Of a stretch of DNA of 64,000 nucleotides, positions 15,531 to 25,199 are shown in pieces (position 1 is the stretch's first letter; every line of letters begins with the position of its first letter). A program made the position numbers and the translations under genes. The notes under the pieces are model-generated. The model did not search any database. It saw only the letters and a list, made by a program, of their open reading frames with translations, and was not told the DNA's origin. The stretch is from JBNGOQ01 sp050589645 (GTDB lineage: Bacteria; Bacteroidota; Bacteroidia; Flavobacteriales; Flavobacteriaceae), in assembly GCF_050589645.1 (NCBI RefSeq), contig NZ_JBNGOQ010000001.1, positions 558,001-622,000 of the forward strand. Reading direction: 5' to 3'.

Positions 15531-17315
15531 TCAATTGATCGCATCCCCGCGCAAGACCCGATATTTTTTTCTCGCCTGTGGAAAATAATAGCTGTCCTGG
15601 TAGTCGTATATTATTTTCTCGTAATGACGTTTGGCCTTTTCTGGCTCGTTCAAGATATTGCCGTACAGTTCTCCCAGCGCAAAATGCGCATCGTCTGCCA
15701 AAATATCGTTGGGATAGAACTCTACAATTTTTTGATAATTGAATTCTGCAGCCTCATAGTTTTTTGTGCCTTCCAAAAGCTTCCCCTGTTTCAAAAGCGC
15801 CTCGTCCTCTACCTTTTCGCCTTTATGGTTTTCCAGAATGTCCTTCAATACGGTAATGGCTTCCTGGGTCTTGTTCTGATAGGCCAGAAGATCGGCCCTG
15901 GCATATTTTTTTAGGGCAGTTTGGGTAGAATCCTCCAGGGAATTGTCAGAAATTAACAAGCTTAGCTGCATGGCGTCGTTGGCAATGAGTTGGGAGGTGG
16001 AGCCCCGAAGCACTTTAAGTTGGGTCAGAGCCCAGTCAAAATCACCTTTATAGAAACTAGTCTGCGCCACTTTGAATCGGGCATTCTGTCCCAGCACATC
16101 ATTTTTTAGGTCTTTTTGTGTTTGCGTGAAATAGATCAAGGCCTCGTTAAATTTCCTATCGAAGACAAGAATATCCCCAAGCGCCATTTTTGTATAGGCC
16201 CGCTGGTAGCGGTTCAATGGAAGTTCCAAACACTTTTTCAACATGCCCACCGCGTTTTGGGGGTCATCCTTCCTAAAGGTCAAAAAATTGGCATAGGCAA
16301 TTTGAAGCTGTAGGGTCTGACTCCGGTATCCGTAATATTGGATCAGTTCCTGAAAGCTTTTTTGGACCTGTTGGAGCTGTTTGGGGCTTGGATCTAAAAG
16401 TTCAATGTCGATGAGGTTCAGTTCGGCGTTCAGTTTGGTGACTGGATCTCTACTGTTTTCCAGAATATACTTGAAAACATCCTGCGCCACTTCAATTTCC
16501 TTATCTTCCAGGGCCAGATTGCCAAGGCCCTGTAGCCGTTGTAGCGATCCGCCCTCTGCTCTCCTATAGATGGCCTTTTCTTGACTAAATGCACTGTTGT
16601 ACTGTTTTTGCTGCACAAAAAGCCAGCTTAAAAGCTCGTTCCAAAGCAAATTGGGACTTTTTTGGGCTCTTCTGAGCAGGATGCGCTTGAGTGCGCTATT
16701 ATTCTCATGTTCGGCATCCGAGGTGATGAAATCATCAATATTGCGCAGCACATTGGATTTGGAGGACTTGCCATTGCTTACCAATTGCAGATAGGACTCG
16801 TACATCTTTTCCACGTCTCCCTGTTCCCCATAGATACGGGCCAATTGAAAGTTATAGTCTAACTGTGGATTTAGCTCCATGGCCCGGGAATACGCTTTTA
16901 TGGCATGCTCCAACAACACGTATTTGTGGAAACGGAACCCGATGCCGTAGCCGTAATTGGGATTTTCATCTATTTTCGCCAAGGCCCTTTTATAATACTC
17001 CTCGGCCTTTTCGGGAAAGTCCTGTAGCGCATAGTTGTATCCCATTTCAATATATAGGGTGGGGTACACATTGGGCAGGCTCAGGCTCTTGAACAGAAAT
17101 GCCTGGGCCTTATCATATTGCTCCAACTGCTGGTAGCATGCCACCAGGCCTTCGGCATAATCCGTCCTTCGCGGATTTCTTTCGGCAAGTTTTTCGTAGA
17201 ACACCACGGCTTTCTTAAAATCCCCATCGTTAAAATACTGTTTGGCGAGAAAATCGTCCTGTGCCGAAACAGGGTGGGACACGATCAAGACTGCCAAAAG
17301 AATGATCCATCTCAT
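15531..17315 (-). CDS. Secreted/periplasmic tetratricopeptide repeat protein
   Basis: The 594-residue protein has a signal peptide (about 1-18, ending VSAQ). It then has many helical repeats spread over its length, for example YFNDGDFKKAVVFYEKLAERNP, YALQDFPEKAEEYYKRAL and LGELYGNILNEPEKAKRHYEKI. The TPR pattern suggests a scaffold in the periplasm or at the outer membrane. It lies between serS/NTF2-like and DUF4286/rsmA in one transcription direction. Partners are not known. Confidence 0.85.
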   Translation of the reverse strand: MRWIILLAVLIVSHPVSAQDDFLAKQYFNDGDFKKAVVFYEKLAERNPRRTDYAEGLVACYQQLEQYDKAQAFLFKSLSLPNVYPTLYIEMGYNYALQDFPEKAEEYYKRALAKIDENPNYGYGIGFRFHKYVLLEHAIKAYSRAMELNPQLDYNFQLARIYGEQGDVEKMYESYLQLVSNGKSSKSNVLRNIDDFITSDAEHENNSALKRILLRRAQKSPNLLWNELLSWLFVQQKQYNSAFSQEKAIYRRAEGGSLQRLQGLGNLALEDKEIEVAQDVFKYILENSRDPVTKLNAELNLIDIELLDPSPKQLQQVQKSFQELIQYYGYRSQTLQLQIAYANFLTFRKDDPQNAVGMLKKCLELPLNRYQRAYTKMALGDILVFDRKFNEALIYFTQTQKDLKNDVLGQNARFKVAQTSFYKGDFDWALTQLKVLRGSTSQLIANDAMQLSLLISDNSLEDSTQTALKKYARADLLAYQNKTQEAITVLKDILENHKGEKVEDEALLKQGKLLEGTKNYEAAEFNYQKIVEFYPNDILADDAHFALGELYGNILNEPEKAKRHYEKIIYDYQDSYYFPQARKKYRVLRGDAIN

Positions 17316-17404
17316 ATTGGAAATTTATCAAATTTAAGCAAGCCCACTAAAATAAACTGCCAAAGAAACCATAATATGGTCAAATGGCCATTTTTGCGGT
17401 TATT

Positions 17405-17776
17405 TTAAAGTGATTTTACCAGTTCCCTGCTGACTACGGTATCGTAAATGATACTGAGCTTCGTTATTTTAGAGTCTTGGTCCAGCTCCAGGATGTCCAC
17501 AACGGTAAAGGTCACTTTTTTACCATGCTTTAGGGTCCAATGGTAATCAAAAAGCAAGGCGACCCGTCCAGTGTCCTTTTCTTCAAAAAGGCCGTTGAAA
17601 TGGAGTTCCGAAGCTTGGGTGTCCTTGGCCAAGAGGCTATAAAACTCCGCTGCCGGCCGGGTACCGTAAATGGGCGAGACCACTAGGCCCTTTTCAGAAA
17701 AAAGCGCTACCACCTGGGCCATATTTCCTTCCTGTAGGTGCTTGAGATAGGCCTGGGCCACTGTGTTTGCATCCAT
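17405..17776 (-). CDS. NTF2/SnoaL-like protein
   Basis: The 123-residue protein has the cone-shaped NTF2-like layout: an N-terminal helix AQAYLKHLQEGNMAQVVALF, GLVVSPIYGTRPAAEFYSLL, and C-terminal strands ending DILELDQDSKITKLSIIYD. It may be an enzyme or a small-ligand binder; nothing further can be said. It begins 5 bases after the serS stop, so the two are probably one transcript. Confidence 0.78.
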   Translation of the reverse strand: MDANTVAQAYLKHLQEGNMAQVVALFSEKGLVVSPIYGTRPAAEFYSLLAKDTQASELHFNGLFEEKDTGRVALLFDYHWTLKHGKKVTFTVVDILELDQDSKITKLSIIYDTVVSRELVKSL

Positions 17777-17781
17777 GGGAA

Positions 17782-19053
17782 TCAGTTTAGTATATCAAAG
17801 CCCGTATAGGGTACAAGCACTTCAGGAATTTGTATGCCCGCCTCGGTCTGGTAGTTTTCCAGAATGCCCGCCAATACCCTGGGCAAGGCAAGGGAACTTC
17901 CGTTTAAAGTGTGAGCCAGTTGACTTTTCCCATTGCCGTCCTTGAACCTGAGTTTTAACCGATTGGTCTGGTAGGCCTCAAAATTGGAGACCGAACTTAT
18001 CTCCAACCAGCGGTCCTGGGCTGTGGAAAAGACCTCAAAATCATAAGTGAGCGCAGCGGTAAAGCCCAGATCACCGCCACAGAGCCTGAGGATGCGGTAG
18101 GGCAATTTGAGTTCCCTCAGAAGGGTTTTTACATGGGCTACCATCCCGTCCAAAGCGGCATAGGAATGGTCTGGATGTTCTACGCGGACCAGCTCTACCT
18201 TATCGAACTGGTGCAAGCGGTTAAGGCCCCGGACATGGGCACCATAACTGCCGGCTTCCCGCCTAAAACAAGGAGTATAGGCCGTGTAGCAGATGGGGAA
18301 CTCACTTTCCTGTAGGATGTTGTCCCGAAATAGGTTGGTAACCGGCACCTCTGCCGTAGGGATCAGGTAAAGGTCATCGGCCTGCACGTGGTACATTTGC
18401 CCTTCCTTATCGGGCAACTGTCCGGTGCCATAGCCCGAGGCCTCATTCACCAAATGGGGCACCTGGATTTCCTGATATCCGGCTTCCGTATTTTTATCCA
18501 GAAAATAAGAGATCAAAGCCCTTTGTAGTCGGGCCCCCTTTCCTTTGTATACCGGAAAACCCGCCCCGGTGATCTTGACTCCCAGTTCAAAATCTATGAT
18601 GTCGTATTTTTTTGCCAATTCCCAATGGGGCAGGGCCTTACTATCCAATTGAGGTATATCGCCTTCCCTGAATATCTCCTCATTGTCCTCCTCCGAATCC
18701 CCTGCAGGAACGCTGTCATGGGGTACGTTCGGAATCTGGTACAGCACGGTCTGAAGCTCGTTTGCCGTGCTGTTCAATGCTTCGCCCAGCTCCTTGGAAA
18801 GGTCTTTTAGCGCAGCTGTTTGTTCCTTTAGCGCATTGGCCTCTTGCGCCTTGCCGCTTTTAAAGAGCATGCCTATTTCCTTGGAAAGTTTGTTGGACTC
18901 CGCTAGGGTGTTGTCCAGTTTGGTCTGGATACCACGGCGTTTTTCGTCCAATTCCACAACGCTGTTCAATAGGGGGGAAGCATCAAGATTTCGCTTTTTT
19001 AAAGCGCGAAGAATGTCCTCCTTATTTTCACGAATAGCCTGTAACTGTAGCAT
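17782..19053 (-). CDS. serS: Seryl-tRNA synthetase
   Basis: The 423-residue class II synthetase has the long coiled-coil arm (about 25-105, LDEKRRGIQTKLDNTLAESNKL) that reads the tRNA-Ser variable arm. Motif 2 is FRREAGSYGAHVRGLNRLHQF and motif 3 is NGSSLALPRVLAGILENYQ. ATG at 19053 gives MLQLQAIRENKEDILRAL, the standard start. It charges tRNA-Ser and also serves selenocysteine systems where those exist. Confidence 0.98.
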   Translation of the reverse strand: MLQLQAIRENKEDILRALKKRNLDASPLLNSVVELDEKRRGIQTKLDNTLAESNKLSKEIGMLFKSGKAQEANALKEQTAALKDLSKELGEALNSTANELQTVLYQIPNVPHDSVPAGDSEEDNEEIFREGDIPQLDSKALPHWELAKKYDIIDFELGVKITGAGFPVYKGKGARLQRALISYFLDKNTEAGYQEIQVPHLVNEASGYGTGQLPDKEGQMYHVQADDLYLIPTAEVPVTNLFRDNILQESEFPICYTAYTPCFRREAGSYGAHVRGLNRLHQFDKVELVRVEHPDHSYAALDGMVAHVKTLLRELKLPYRILRLCGGDLGFTAALTYDFEVFSTAQDRWLEISSVSNFEAYQTNRLKLRFKDGNGKSQLAHTLNGSSLALPRVLAGILENYQTEAGIQIPEVLVPYTGFDILN

Positions 19054-19104
19054 TGATTTTTATTTAGAGCACAAATTTAAAGCTTTCAAATTCATGGGAA
19101 AGCC

Positions 19105-20424
19105 TCATTTCCTTTTTTCTGAAGGCAAAATCCACTCGTGATGGGCAAGATGGTTCCAGGAAACCTTGGTCAGGTCGGTTTTGGAGTCTATAAAGGTTTT
19201 GTACGGTTTTCCGTTGATGCTGACCCTAGACCTTACGTAGACCTCTATGTCCTCCCCTTTTTTGGCGTATTCCTTTTTAATATGTTGGGCAAATTGCCAG
19301 ATAAAATCAGGATAACAGGCTACTTTCCTCTGCTGTTTTTTGGTAAGATAATCCTGGAGCTTCACGATCTCCGATGTTCCCTTTTGGGGGTGTACTATCC
19401 TGAAGGAAGTAGAACCCGACCTGCTTCTGAGCATCATTCGCCAGCTCATACGGTGCCCCTCCTCCGTCCACAATACATCGTCTTCTATAAAATGATGCCT
19501 TACGGGCAACGCCAATTGGATCAAAAAATAGAGACCTAGGCCCAATAACAGGGGATTTCTGTAGGTAGGGACCTCGGTTTCCGCTCCGGTATACAAGTCC
19601 CTTCCCTTGAAGAACAGCTTTCGTATGGTCTGCGGTTCAAAAAAGAATACGGTAAAGGCCAATGCCAAATAGGGGAAAATCCCGATTTGCAACACAACGG
19701 AGTTGAACAGATGGAAGAAAATGGCCAGTACAAAGGCAATTTTTCGGCTGGGTCTCCACAGCAGGGCAGGTATAATGAGCAGATCGAAAATGATTCCAAA
19801 CCATCCAATGGCCTTATGGACGAATGTCTGTTGCAAAAACTCACCGATAAGAAAGTAATCGGCTCGGCTCCGCATCAAAATTTCGATAAAACTATTATCG
19901 AGCCAGTCCTCGTACAGTTTGGCCAGGGAGGCGAACGTATAGACGATCAAAAGTTGTCCCACCACGATCCATTTTACATATTGGGGCATGGCATTGGTCT
20001 TCAGGGAAGGATTTTGTTTGACATCCAAGGAGCTACCCCGGTTTGCTGGCAAAAATATCATGATAAACGATATTAATACCAACAAATAATAATGATTGTT
20101 GTAGGATGTTTTTTGCATTAGGTACACTCCGGCCCAGAGGAGGGTGAAGGAGATAGTGCTCCATCGGTATTTGTATCCCAGCGCAATGCATATGCCCAAG
20201 ATGCCCATAATAAAGAAGTAGAGGTACATGCCCGGTCCAGGCAAGGGCTGCAGCCACTCAAAACCGATAAAGGAAAAAGTAAATTGCGGAGCGATCAGGG
20301 TTCTTCGCACCCATCCGGTCGCAATGGCCCCGAAACATTCAAAACCGATCAAGATACCGAAGAAGACCCTAAAAATGATTAGGGAGCTATTGTCGATTTT
20401 CTTAAAAAGAAACCTGTTCAGCAT
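19105..20424 (-). CDS. HTTM domain membrane protein (vitamin K-dependent carboxylase-like)
   Basis: The 439-residue protein has about seven to eight hydrophobic helices over residues 1-300, with YKYRWSTISFTLLWAGVYL, YNNHYYLLVLISFIMIFLP and FLPANRGSSLD, the pattern of HTTM domains related to gamma-glutamyl carboxylase. The C-terminal 130 residues are soluble (HHFIEDDVLWTEEGHRMSWRMML). The bacterial function is not established. It lies directly after ribF with adjoining coordinates and before serS. Confidence 0.83.
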   Translation of the reverse strand: MLNRFLFKKIDNSSLIIFRVFFGILIGFECFGAIATGWVRRTLIAPQFTFSFIGFEWLQPLPGPGMYLYFFIMGILGICIALGYKYRWSTISFTLLWAGVYLMQKTSYNNHYYLLVLISFIMIFLPANRGSSLDVKQNPSLKTNAMPQYVKWIVVGQLLIVYTFASLAKLYEDWLDNSFIEILMRSRADYFLIGEFLQQTFVHKAIGWFGIIFDLLIIPALLWRPSRKIAFVLAIFFHLFNSVVLQIGIFPYLALAFTVFFFEPQTIRKLFFKGRDLYTGAETEVPTYRNPLLLGLGLYFLIQLALPVRHHFIEDDVLWTEEGHRMSWRMMLRSRSGSTSFRIVHPQKGTSEIVKLQDYLTKKQQRKVACYPDFIWQFAQHIKKEYAKKGEDIEVYVRSRVSINGKPYKTFIDSKTDLTKVSWNHLAHHEWILPSEKRK

Positions 20425-21351
20425 TTATTTGGCAATTAGGGCGAGCGATGTTTCCCGGTCTTTTTCCAATTGTTCCTTCAGGGCTTCCACCGAATCGAAC
20501 TTGTGTTCGTCCCGGATCCGTTCTAAAATATGTATCTGGATCTTATGATCGTAGAGGTCCTGTTCAAAGTCAAAAAAATGGATTTCAATACTTTTTTCCT
20601 TGCCCGAGACGGTAGGGTTGTACCCGATATTCATCATCCCATGGATTACCCGATTATCCAAGTTACTTTTTACCACATAGACCCCGTTTCTGGGAATCAA
20701 CTTATAGCCTTCCTCGATCAAAAGATTGGCGGTGGGGAAATTCAATTGCCTCCCCAAACCCTTTCCTTTTTTTATGGTGCCTGTAAGCATATAGGCGTAT
20801 CCCAAGTAGGTATTGGCCGTTTTGATATCGCCCTCCTGAAGTGCCTTTCTTATTTTGGTGGAACTAATGGATACATGGTCTATTTCCTCTGCCGGAATCT
20901 CCTCTACCTCAAAATCCAAGGTGTTCCCAAAGGCGGTAAGATCGTTTATGTTCGCATTTCGGTTTCTACCAAAGCGGTGGTCGTATCCAATGACTATTTT
21001 TTTGATCCTTAGGCTATTAACTAGAATATCCCTTACGAATTCCGTGGCCGAAAGCCTGGAAAATTCCTTGGTAAATGGATGGATGATCAGGCAGTCCAAA
21101 CCGGTTTCTTCCAATATTTGGATGCGTTCCTCAATGGTGTTCAGAAGCTTTATATCCGTATCTTTTTGAAGCACCATCCTGGGGTGCGGGAAAAAAGTGA
21201 GTACCGTGGCCCTTAAATTTAAGGTTTTGGCATCATTTATGAGGCGTTTAAGTATCTTTCTATGACCTAGGTGCACACCATCAAAAGTGCCAATGGTTAT
21301 GGCCGTGGACCGCGTTTCGTCGTATTTGGAAATGCTTTGGACTGTTATCAC
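20425..21351 (-). CDS. ribF: Bifunctional riboflavin kinase / FAD synthetase
   Basis: The 308-residue enzyme makes FMN and then FAD. The N-terminal FAD synthetase domain has GTFDGVHLGHRKIL (about 23-36) and IIGYDHRFGRNR-type sequence near residue 120. The C-terminal flavokinase domain has GRGLGRQLNFPTANL near residue 198 and GVYVVKSNLDNR. It is the first gene of the long minus-strand block and is divergent from the metallopeptidase gene, with 50 bases between the starts. Confidence 0.96.
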   Translation of the reverse strand: MITVQSISKYDETRSTAITIGTFDGVHLGHRKILKRLINDAKTLNLRATVLTFFPHPRMVLQKDTDIKLLNTIEERIQILEETGLDCLIIHPFTKEFSRLSATEFVRDILVNSLRIKKIVIGYDHRFGRNRNANINDLTAFGNTLDFEVEEIPAEEIDHVSISSTKIRKALQEGDIKTANTYLGYAYMLTGTIKKGKGLGRQLNFPTANLLIEEGYKLIPRNGVYVVKSNLDNRVIHGMMNIGYNPTVSGKEKSIEIHFFDFEQDLYDHKIQIHILERIRDEHKFDSVEALKEQLEKDRETSLALIAK

Positions 21352-21374
21352 TCAAATAAAATAAGAAAAAGGCT

Positions 21375-21382
21375 TACATTTG
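21375..21382 (+). promoter_or_regulatory. Bacteroidetes -7 promoter box (TACATTTG)
   Basis: TACATTTG fits TAnnTTTG and lies 19 bases before the metallopeptidase ATG, in the 50-base gap to ribF. No clear -33 box is visible. Confidence 0.45.
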
Positions 21383-21401
21383 ATTTATCATATAACCCCA
21401 G

Positions 21402-24400
21402 ATGATTACAAAACTACGTCTTGTTTTGCCAATAACCATATTTTTTGCCTGCTTTTACGGGTATGCGCAGACGGATTATTGGCAGGCCGAAGCACCCCAA
21501 AACACGGTTATGGGGAGGTCCATAAAACATTTGGACCTACAAAAAACCAAGGTATTTTCGCTAGAACAGGAAGCCTTTAGCAGACAGTTACAGGCAGGAA
21601 GGAAGGATGTTAACGGAGAAAAAACCGTTTACTTTCCGGATGAAACGGGAACCCTCATACCCTTTCAGGTTTCCGAAGCATCCGTACTGTCCCCGGAATT
21701 GGCGGCGAAATATCCGGGAATTAGGTCCTATAAGGGATATAGCTTAACCAATAAAAGGGATAGAATACGTTTTAGCGTTTCCCATAGGGGCGTACAAAGT
21801 ATGATCGTACATACGGATAAGGGCAGTACCACCTTTATGCAAAAAACGACCAGGGAAAGTAACCGCTATGTTGTCTATAACAAAGATTCCAAAGATTTCG
21901 CAAATAGTGGCTTTATCTGTCGTACACGTTCGGACGTAGAAAAAAGTCTGGGAGGCACTACCTTCCTGGGAGGTACCACCCTTAAACTCGTGGATGATCA
22001 AGTGCTGCGAAAATATCGGATTGCCGTTTCGGCGACAGGGGAATATACCGCCTTCCATGGGGGCACCATTGCAGATGCCCTAGCTGCCATAAACGCTACC
22101 TTAACGCGGGTAAACGAGGTTTTTGAAACTGATTTAGCGGTTACCCTGGAACTGGTGGCCAATACCGATCAAGTCATCTATACGGACGCGGCCACGGATC
22201 CCTATACGGGCAATTTCAATTCACAGACGCAAACTACCCTTACCAGTATCATAGGCGAGGCAAATTACGATGTAGGACATCTTTTTCACCAGGATACCGA
22301 TAACGGGAACGCCGGTTTTATTGGATCGGTCTGTAGAGATGGTCAGAAGGGAAGTGCGTTTTCTTCGGGTACGACCCCCGAGGGCGATACCTACGACCTG
22401 GATTTTGTGGGGCACGAGCTGGGACACCAGTTTGGGGCCAACCACACCTGGTCCTTTGAGTCCGAAGGCACTTCGGTGCAAGCAGAACCGGCCAGCGGTA
22501 CCACGATTATGGGCTATGCAGGTATAGCGCCGGGCAACAACGTGGCACCCAACGGTGATGACTATTTCCACTATTTTAGCATACTTCAGATTACCGCATA
22601 TTTGGGCACGACTAGTTGCGCGATGGAAACGCCTTTGACCAACAATCCGCCGGTAATCACGGCAACGGGTGATTTTGTGATTCCGCGCTCTACGGCCTTT
22701 GTTCTTACGGGAAATGCGACAGACCCCGATGGAAATACCCTCACCTATGCTTGGGAACAGATAGATGACGGAGTGGTGACGACCGCCACTTTTGGACCAA
22801 CAAATCCAAGTGGCGCCAATTTCAGGTCTAGAAGACCTTCTCTTAGCCCAGAACGTTATTTCCCCCAATTGGCAAGGGTAGTACAGGGAAATCTTGTCCA
22901 GACCAATCCGGCCACCAATTCGGCTTGGGAAACCGTGTCGGATGTTGCACGCGAAATGAATTTTGCGCTCACCGTTAGGGATAATGCCAATGGGGGCGGC
23001 CAAGTGGCTTCCGATTTGGTAAAGGTCAGGGTGGTGAACAATGCAGGCCCCTTTGTGGTGACCTCACAGACTACTAGTGAAACCCATACGGCAGGAACCT
23101 CACAGGAGGTCCTATGGGATGTGGCGCAAACCAACGAAACGCCCATAAATGCACAGATGGTGGATATCTTGCTGTCTACCGATGGAGGGCTCAGTTTCCC
23201 AATATTCTTGGCCGAGGATGTTCCCAATAATGGCGCCCATACGGTCTTACTACCCGCAACTGCGACAACAAGTGCACGCATTATGGTACGGGCAAAAAAC
23301 AATATTTTCTTTGCGGTAAATACGTCCAATTTTACCATTAACGCAGCGCAGGCCGTATTGGATTTTGATGCACTGGAATTTACGGTATGTCAATCGGACG
23401 ATATCACCATACCTTTTGTTTATGAAACCGATCTGGGCTTTAACGAGCAGGTTACCTTTAGCGCTACCAATATTCCTGCGGGCCTAAGCGCTGCTTTTTC
23501 ACCGACTACCGCGACTGCTGATGGTACCCCGGTAGATTTGACTTTTTCCAATACGGCCGCTGTTGCCGTGGGCAGCTATCCCATTACCATTACCGCTACC
23601 TCGGCCAGCCTTACCCAAAACGTGGTCCTGGACCTGAACATTTACAATACAAGCTTTTCAAATGTGAACTTGACAGCCCCGGCCAATGGTCTCCAGAACG
23701 CCGCACTGCAGCAATTGCTCCAATGGGAATCAAATGCCGCCTATACTTCCTATGATGTGGAAATAAGTACAGACCCTGGCTTTGGATCCGTGTTGGAATC
23801 GGCTACGGTGATCTTTGATCAGTACCTTACCACTACCTTGCAGGAACTAACCACCTATTACTGGCGGGTAAAACCAAAAAATGAGTGTGGGGAGGGGGTT
23901 TTTGGTCCTGCCTTTAATTTTACGACCATCGACGTAAACTGCAATACCGAGATCGCTACGGGCCTACCTTTGGAAATCTCTACCACGGGAACGCCTACGG
24001 TGACTTCCACCATTTCCTTTTTGGACGACCTTCCCGTGGCCGATGTCAATGTAAGTTTGGACATTGCACACAGTTTTCTGGCCGATCTGGTCATAAGCCT
24101 TACCTCGCCTCAAGGGACTACTGTGGTGCTTACCTCTAAATCCTGTGGGAATCTAAGGGATATCAATGCAACCTTTGATGATGAGGCTGCTGCAACTTTT
24201 GTTTGCGGAGGAAGCCCTGGCATTACCGGAACGGTAAAACCACTGGGTTTTCTGTCTTCCTTTAACGGCGAGTCCATTCAGGGGGATTGGATCCTACGGA
24301 TTATGGATACCGCCCCGGCCGATGGAGGCTCTTTAAACGCTTTTTCGCTCGAAATATGTGTGGAAGGCAGCTTTAGGCCAGATGCGGATGGGGATGGCGT

Positions 24401-25199
24401 TTTTGATGATGGGGACGATCTCTGCCTGGGAACACCTCCAGGGACCGAGGTGGGCACGGATGGCTGTCCGGTGTTCAGATTTCCCGCGGATAATTTTAGG
24501 GTTGCCATACAAAGTGAAAGCTGCAGCAACAATAATGACGGTTCCTTTCAGATAGATGTAGAGGATACCTCACTGACCTATAGCGTGGTAACCACCGGTA
24601 ACGGCGTCAACGAAAATGCCGATTTCACAGACTCCTACCTTTTGGAAAACCTTTCGGCAGGCACCTATGTGGTATGTATCACGGCTACGGACGGCACCAA
24701 TGATTATGAAGAATTTTGTTTGGATGTGGTCATCAGTGAACCACAGCCGCTAAGTGTTTCCTCCCAAATTTCCACGAACGGGGAACAGTTGATGTTGACC
24801 ATGCAGGGAGGAAATTTGTACAATGTGGAACTGAACGGCATCGTGACCCAGACCTCGGCATCTGAAATTTCACTAGACCTGATAAAGGGCATCAATACGC
24901 TTAAAGTTTCCACCAATCTTCCTTGTCAAGGGACGTTCGAGGAACAATTTTTTACAGCGGACGGCCCTATAATTGCTCCTAACCCTTTTGACATTGGTAC
25001 AAAAGTGTTTTTGGGGTCAGAGGTAACACAGTTGCAACTGAGCATACATACGGCCGACGGCAGGCTGATCAGCAAGACCAACCATACAGTAAATGGTAGC
25101 GAACTGGATTTGGATTTTATCGGACTGCCCTCTGGAATGTATTTTATCCGTTTTGACGGAAATGGGGTAAAAGGAACTTTTAAAGTATTGAAGCGATGA
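21402..25199 (+). CDS. Secreted reprolysin-like zinc metallopeptidase with P domain and type IX sorting domain
   Basis: The 1265-residue protein starts with a signal peptide (about 1-22) and a propeptide (to about 190). The metzincin catalytic domain has HELGHQFGANH with zinc ligands H338, H342 and H348 and the Met-turn IMGYAGIA. Beta-rich modules follow: NPPVITATGDFVIPRSTAF (about 415-520), an Ig/FN3-like stretch with LQWESNAAYTSYDVEIS (about 765-850), and a proprotein-convertase P domain (about 855-995, DLVISLTSPQGTTVVL, GDWILRIMDTA). A calcium-type loop DADGDGVFDDGDD comes next. The last 80 residues begin APNPFDIG and end FIRFDGNGVKGTFKVLKR, a type A T9SS C-terminal domain. It is therefore an extracellular or surface-bound protease. 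The downstream lipoprotein gene overlaps by 4 bases. Confidence 0.93.
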   Translation: MITKLRLVLPITIFFACFYGYAQTDYWQAEAPQNTVMGRSIKHLDLQKTKVFSLEQEAFSRQLQAGRKDVNGEKTVYFPDETGTLIPFQVSEASVLSPELAAKYPGIRSYKGYSLTNKRDRIRFSVSHRGVQSMIVHTDKGSTTFMQKTTRESNRYVVYNKDSKDFANSGFICRTRSDVEKSLGGTTFLGGTTLKLVDDQVLRKYRIAVSATGEYTAFHGGTIADALAAINATLTRVNEVFETDLAVTLELVANTDQVIYTDAATDPYTGNFNSQTQTTLTSIIGEANYDVGHLFHQDTDNGNAGFIGSVCRDGQKGSAFSSGTTPEGDTYDLDFVGHELGHQFGANHTWSFESEGTSVQAEPASGTTIMGYAGIAPGNNVAPNGDDYFHYFSILQITAYLGTTSCAMETPLTNNPPVITATGDFVIPRSTAFVLTGNATDPDGNTLTYAWEQIDDGVVTTATFGPTNPSGANFRSRRPSLSPERYFPQLARVVQGNLVQTNPATNSAWETVSDVAREMNFALTVRDNANGGGQVASDLVKVRVVNNAGPFVVTSQTTSETHTAGTSQEVLWDVAQTNETPINAQMVDILLSTDGGLSFPIFLAEDVPNNGAHTVLLPATATTSARIMVRAKNNIFFAVNTSNFTINAAQAVLDFDALEFTVCQSDDITIPFVYETDLGFNEQVTFSATNIPAGLSAAFSPTTATADGTPVDLTFSNTAAVAVGSYPITITATSASLTQNVVLDLNIYNTSFSNVNLTAPANGLQNAALQQLLQWESNAAYTSYDVEISTDPGFGSVLESATVIFDQYLTTTLQELTTYYWRVKPKNECGEGVFGPAFNFTTIDVNCNTEIATGLPLEISTTGTPTVTSTISFLDDLPVADVNVSLDIAHSFLADLVISLTSPQGTTVVLTSKSCGNLRDINATFDDEAAATFVCGGSPGITGTVKPLGFLSSFNGESIQGDWILRIMDTAPADGGSLNAFSLEICVEGSFRPDADGDGVFDDGDDLCLGTPPGTEVGTDGCPVFRFPADNFRVAIQSESCSNNNDGSFQIDVEDTSLTYSVVTTGNGVNENADFTDSYLLENLSAGTYVVCITATDGTNDYEEFCLDVVISEPQPLSVSSQISTNGEQLMLTMQGGNLYNVELNGIVTQTSASEISLDLIKGINTLKVSTNLPCQGTFEEQFFTADGPIIAPNPFDIGTKVFLGSEVTQLQLSIHTADGRLISKTNHTVNGSELDLDFIGLPSGMYFIRFDGNGVKGTFKVLKR

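Noticed and set aside
22221..23003. 260-codon frame antisense to the metallopeptidase gene
   Set aside because: It lies wholly opposite a well-supported protease domain; its length comes from the codon bias of the real gene.
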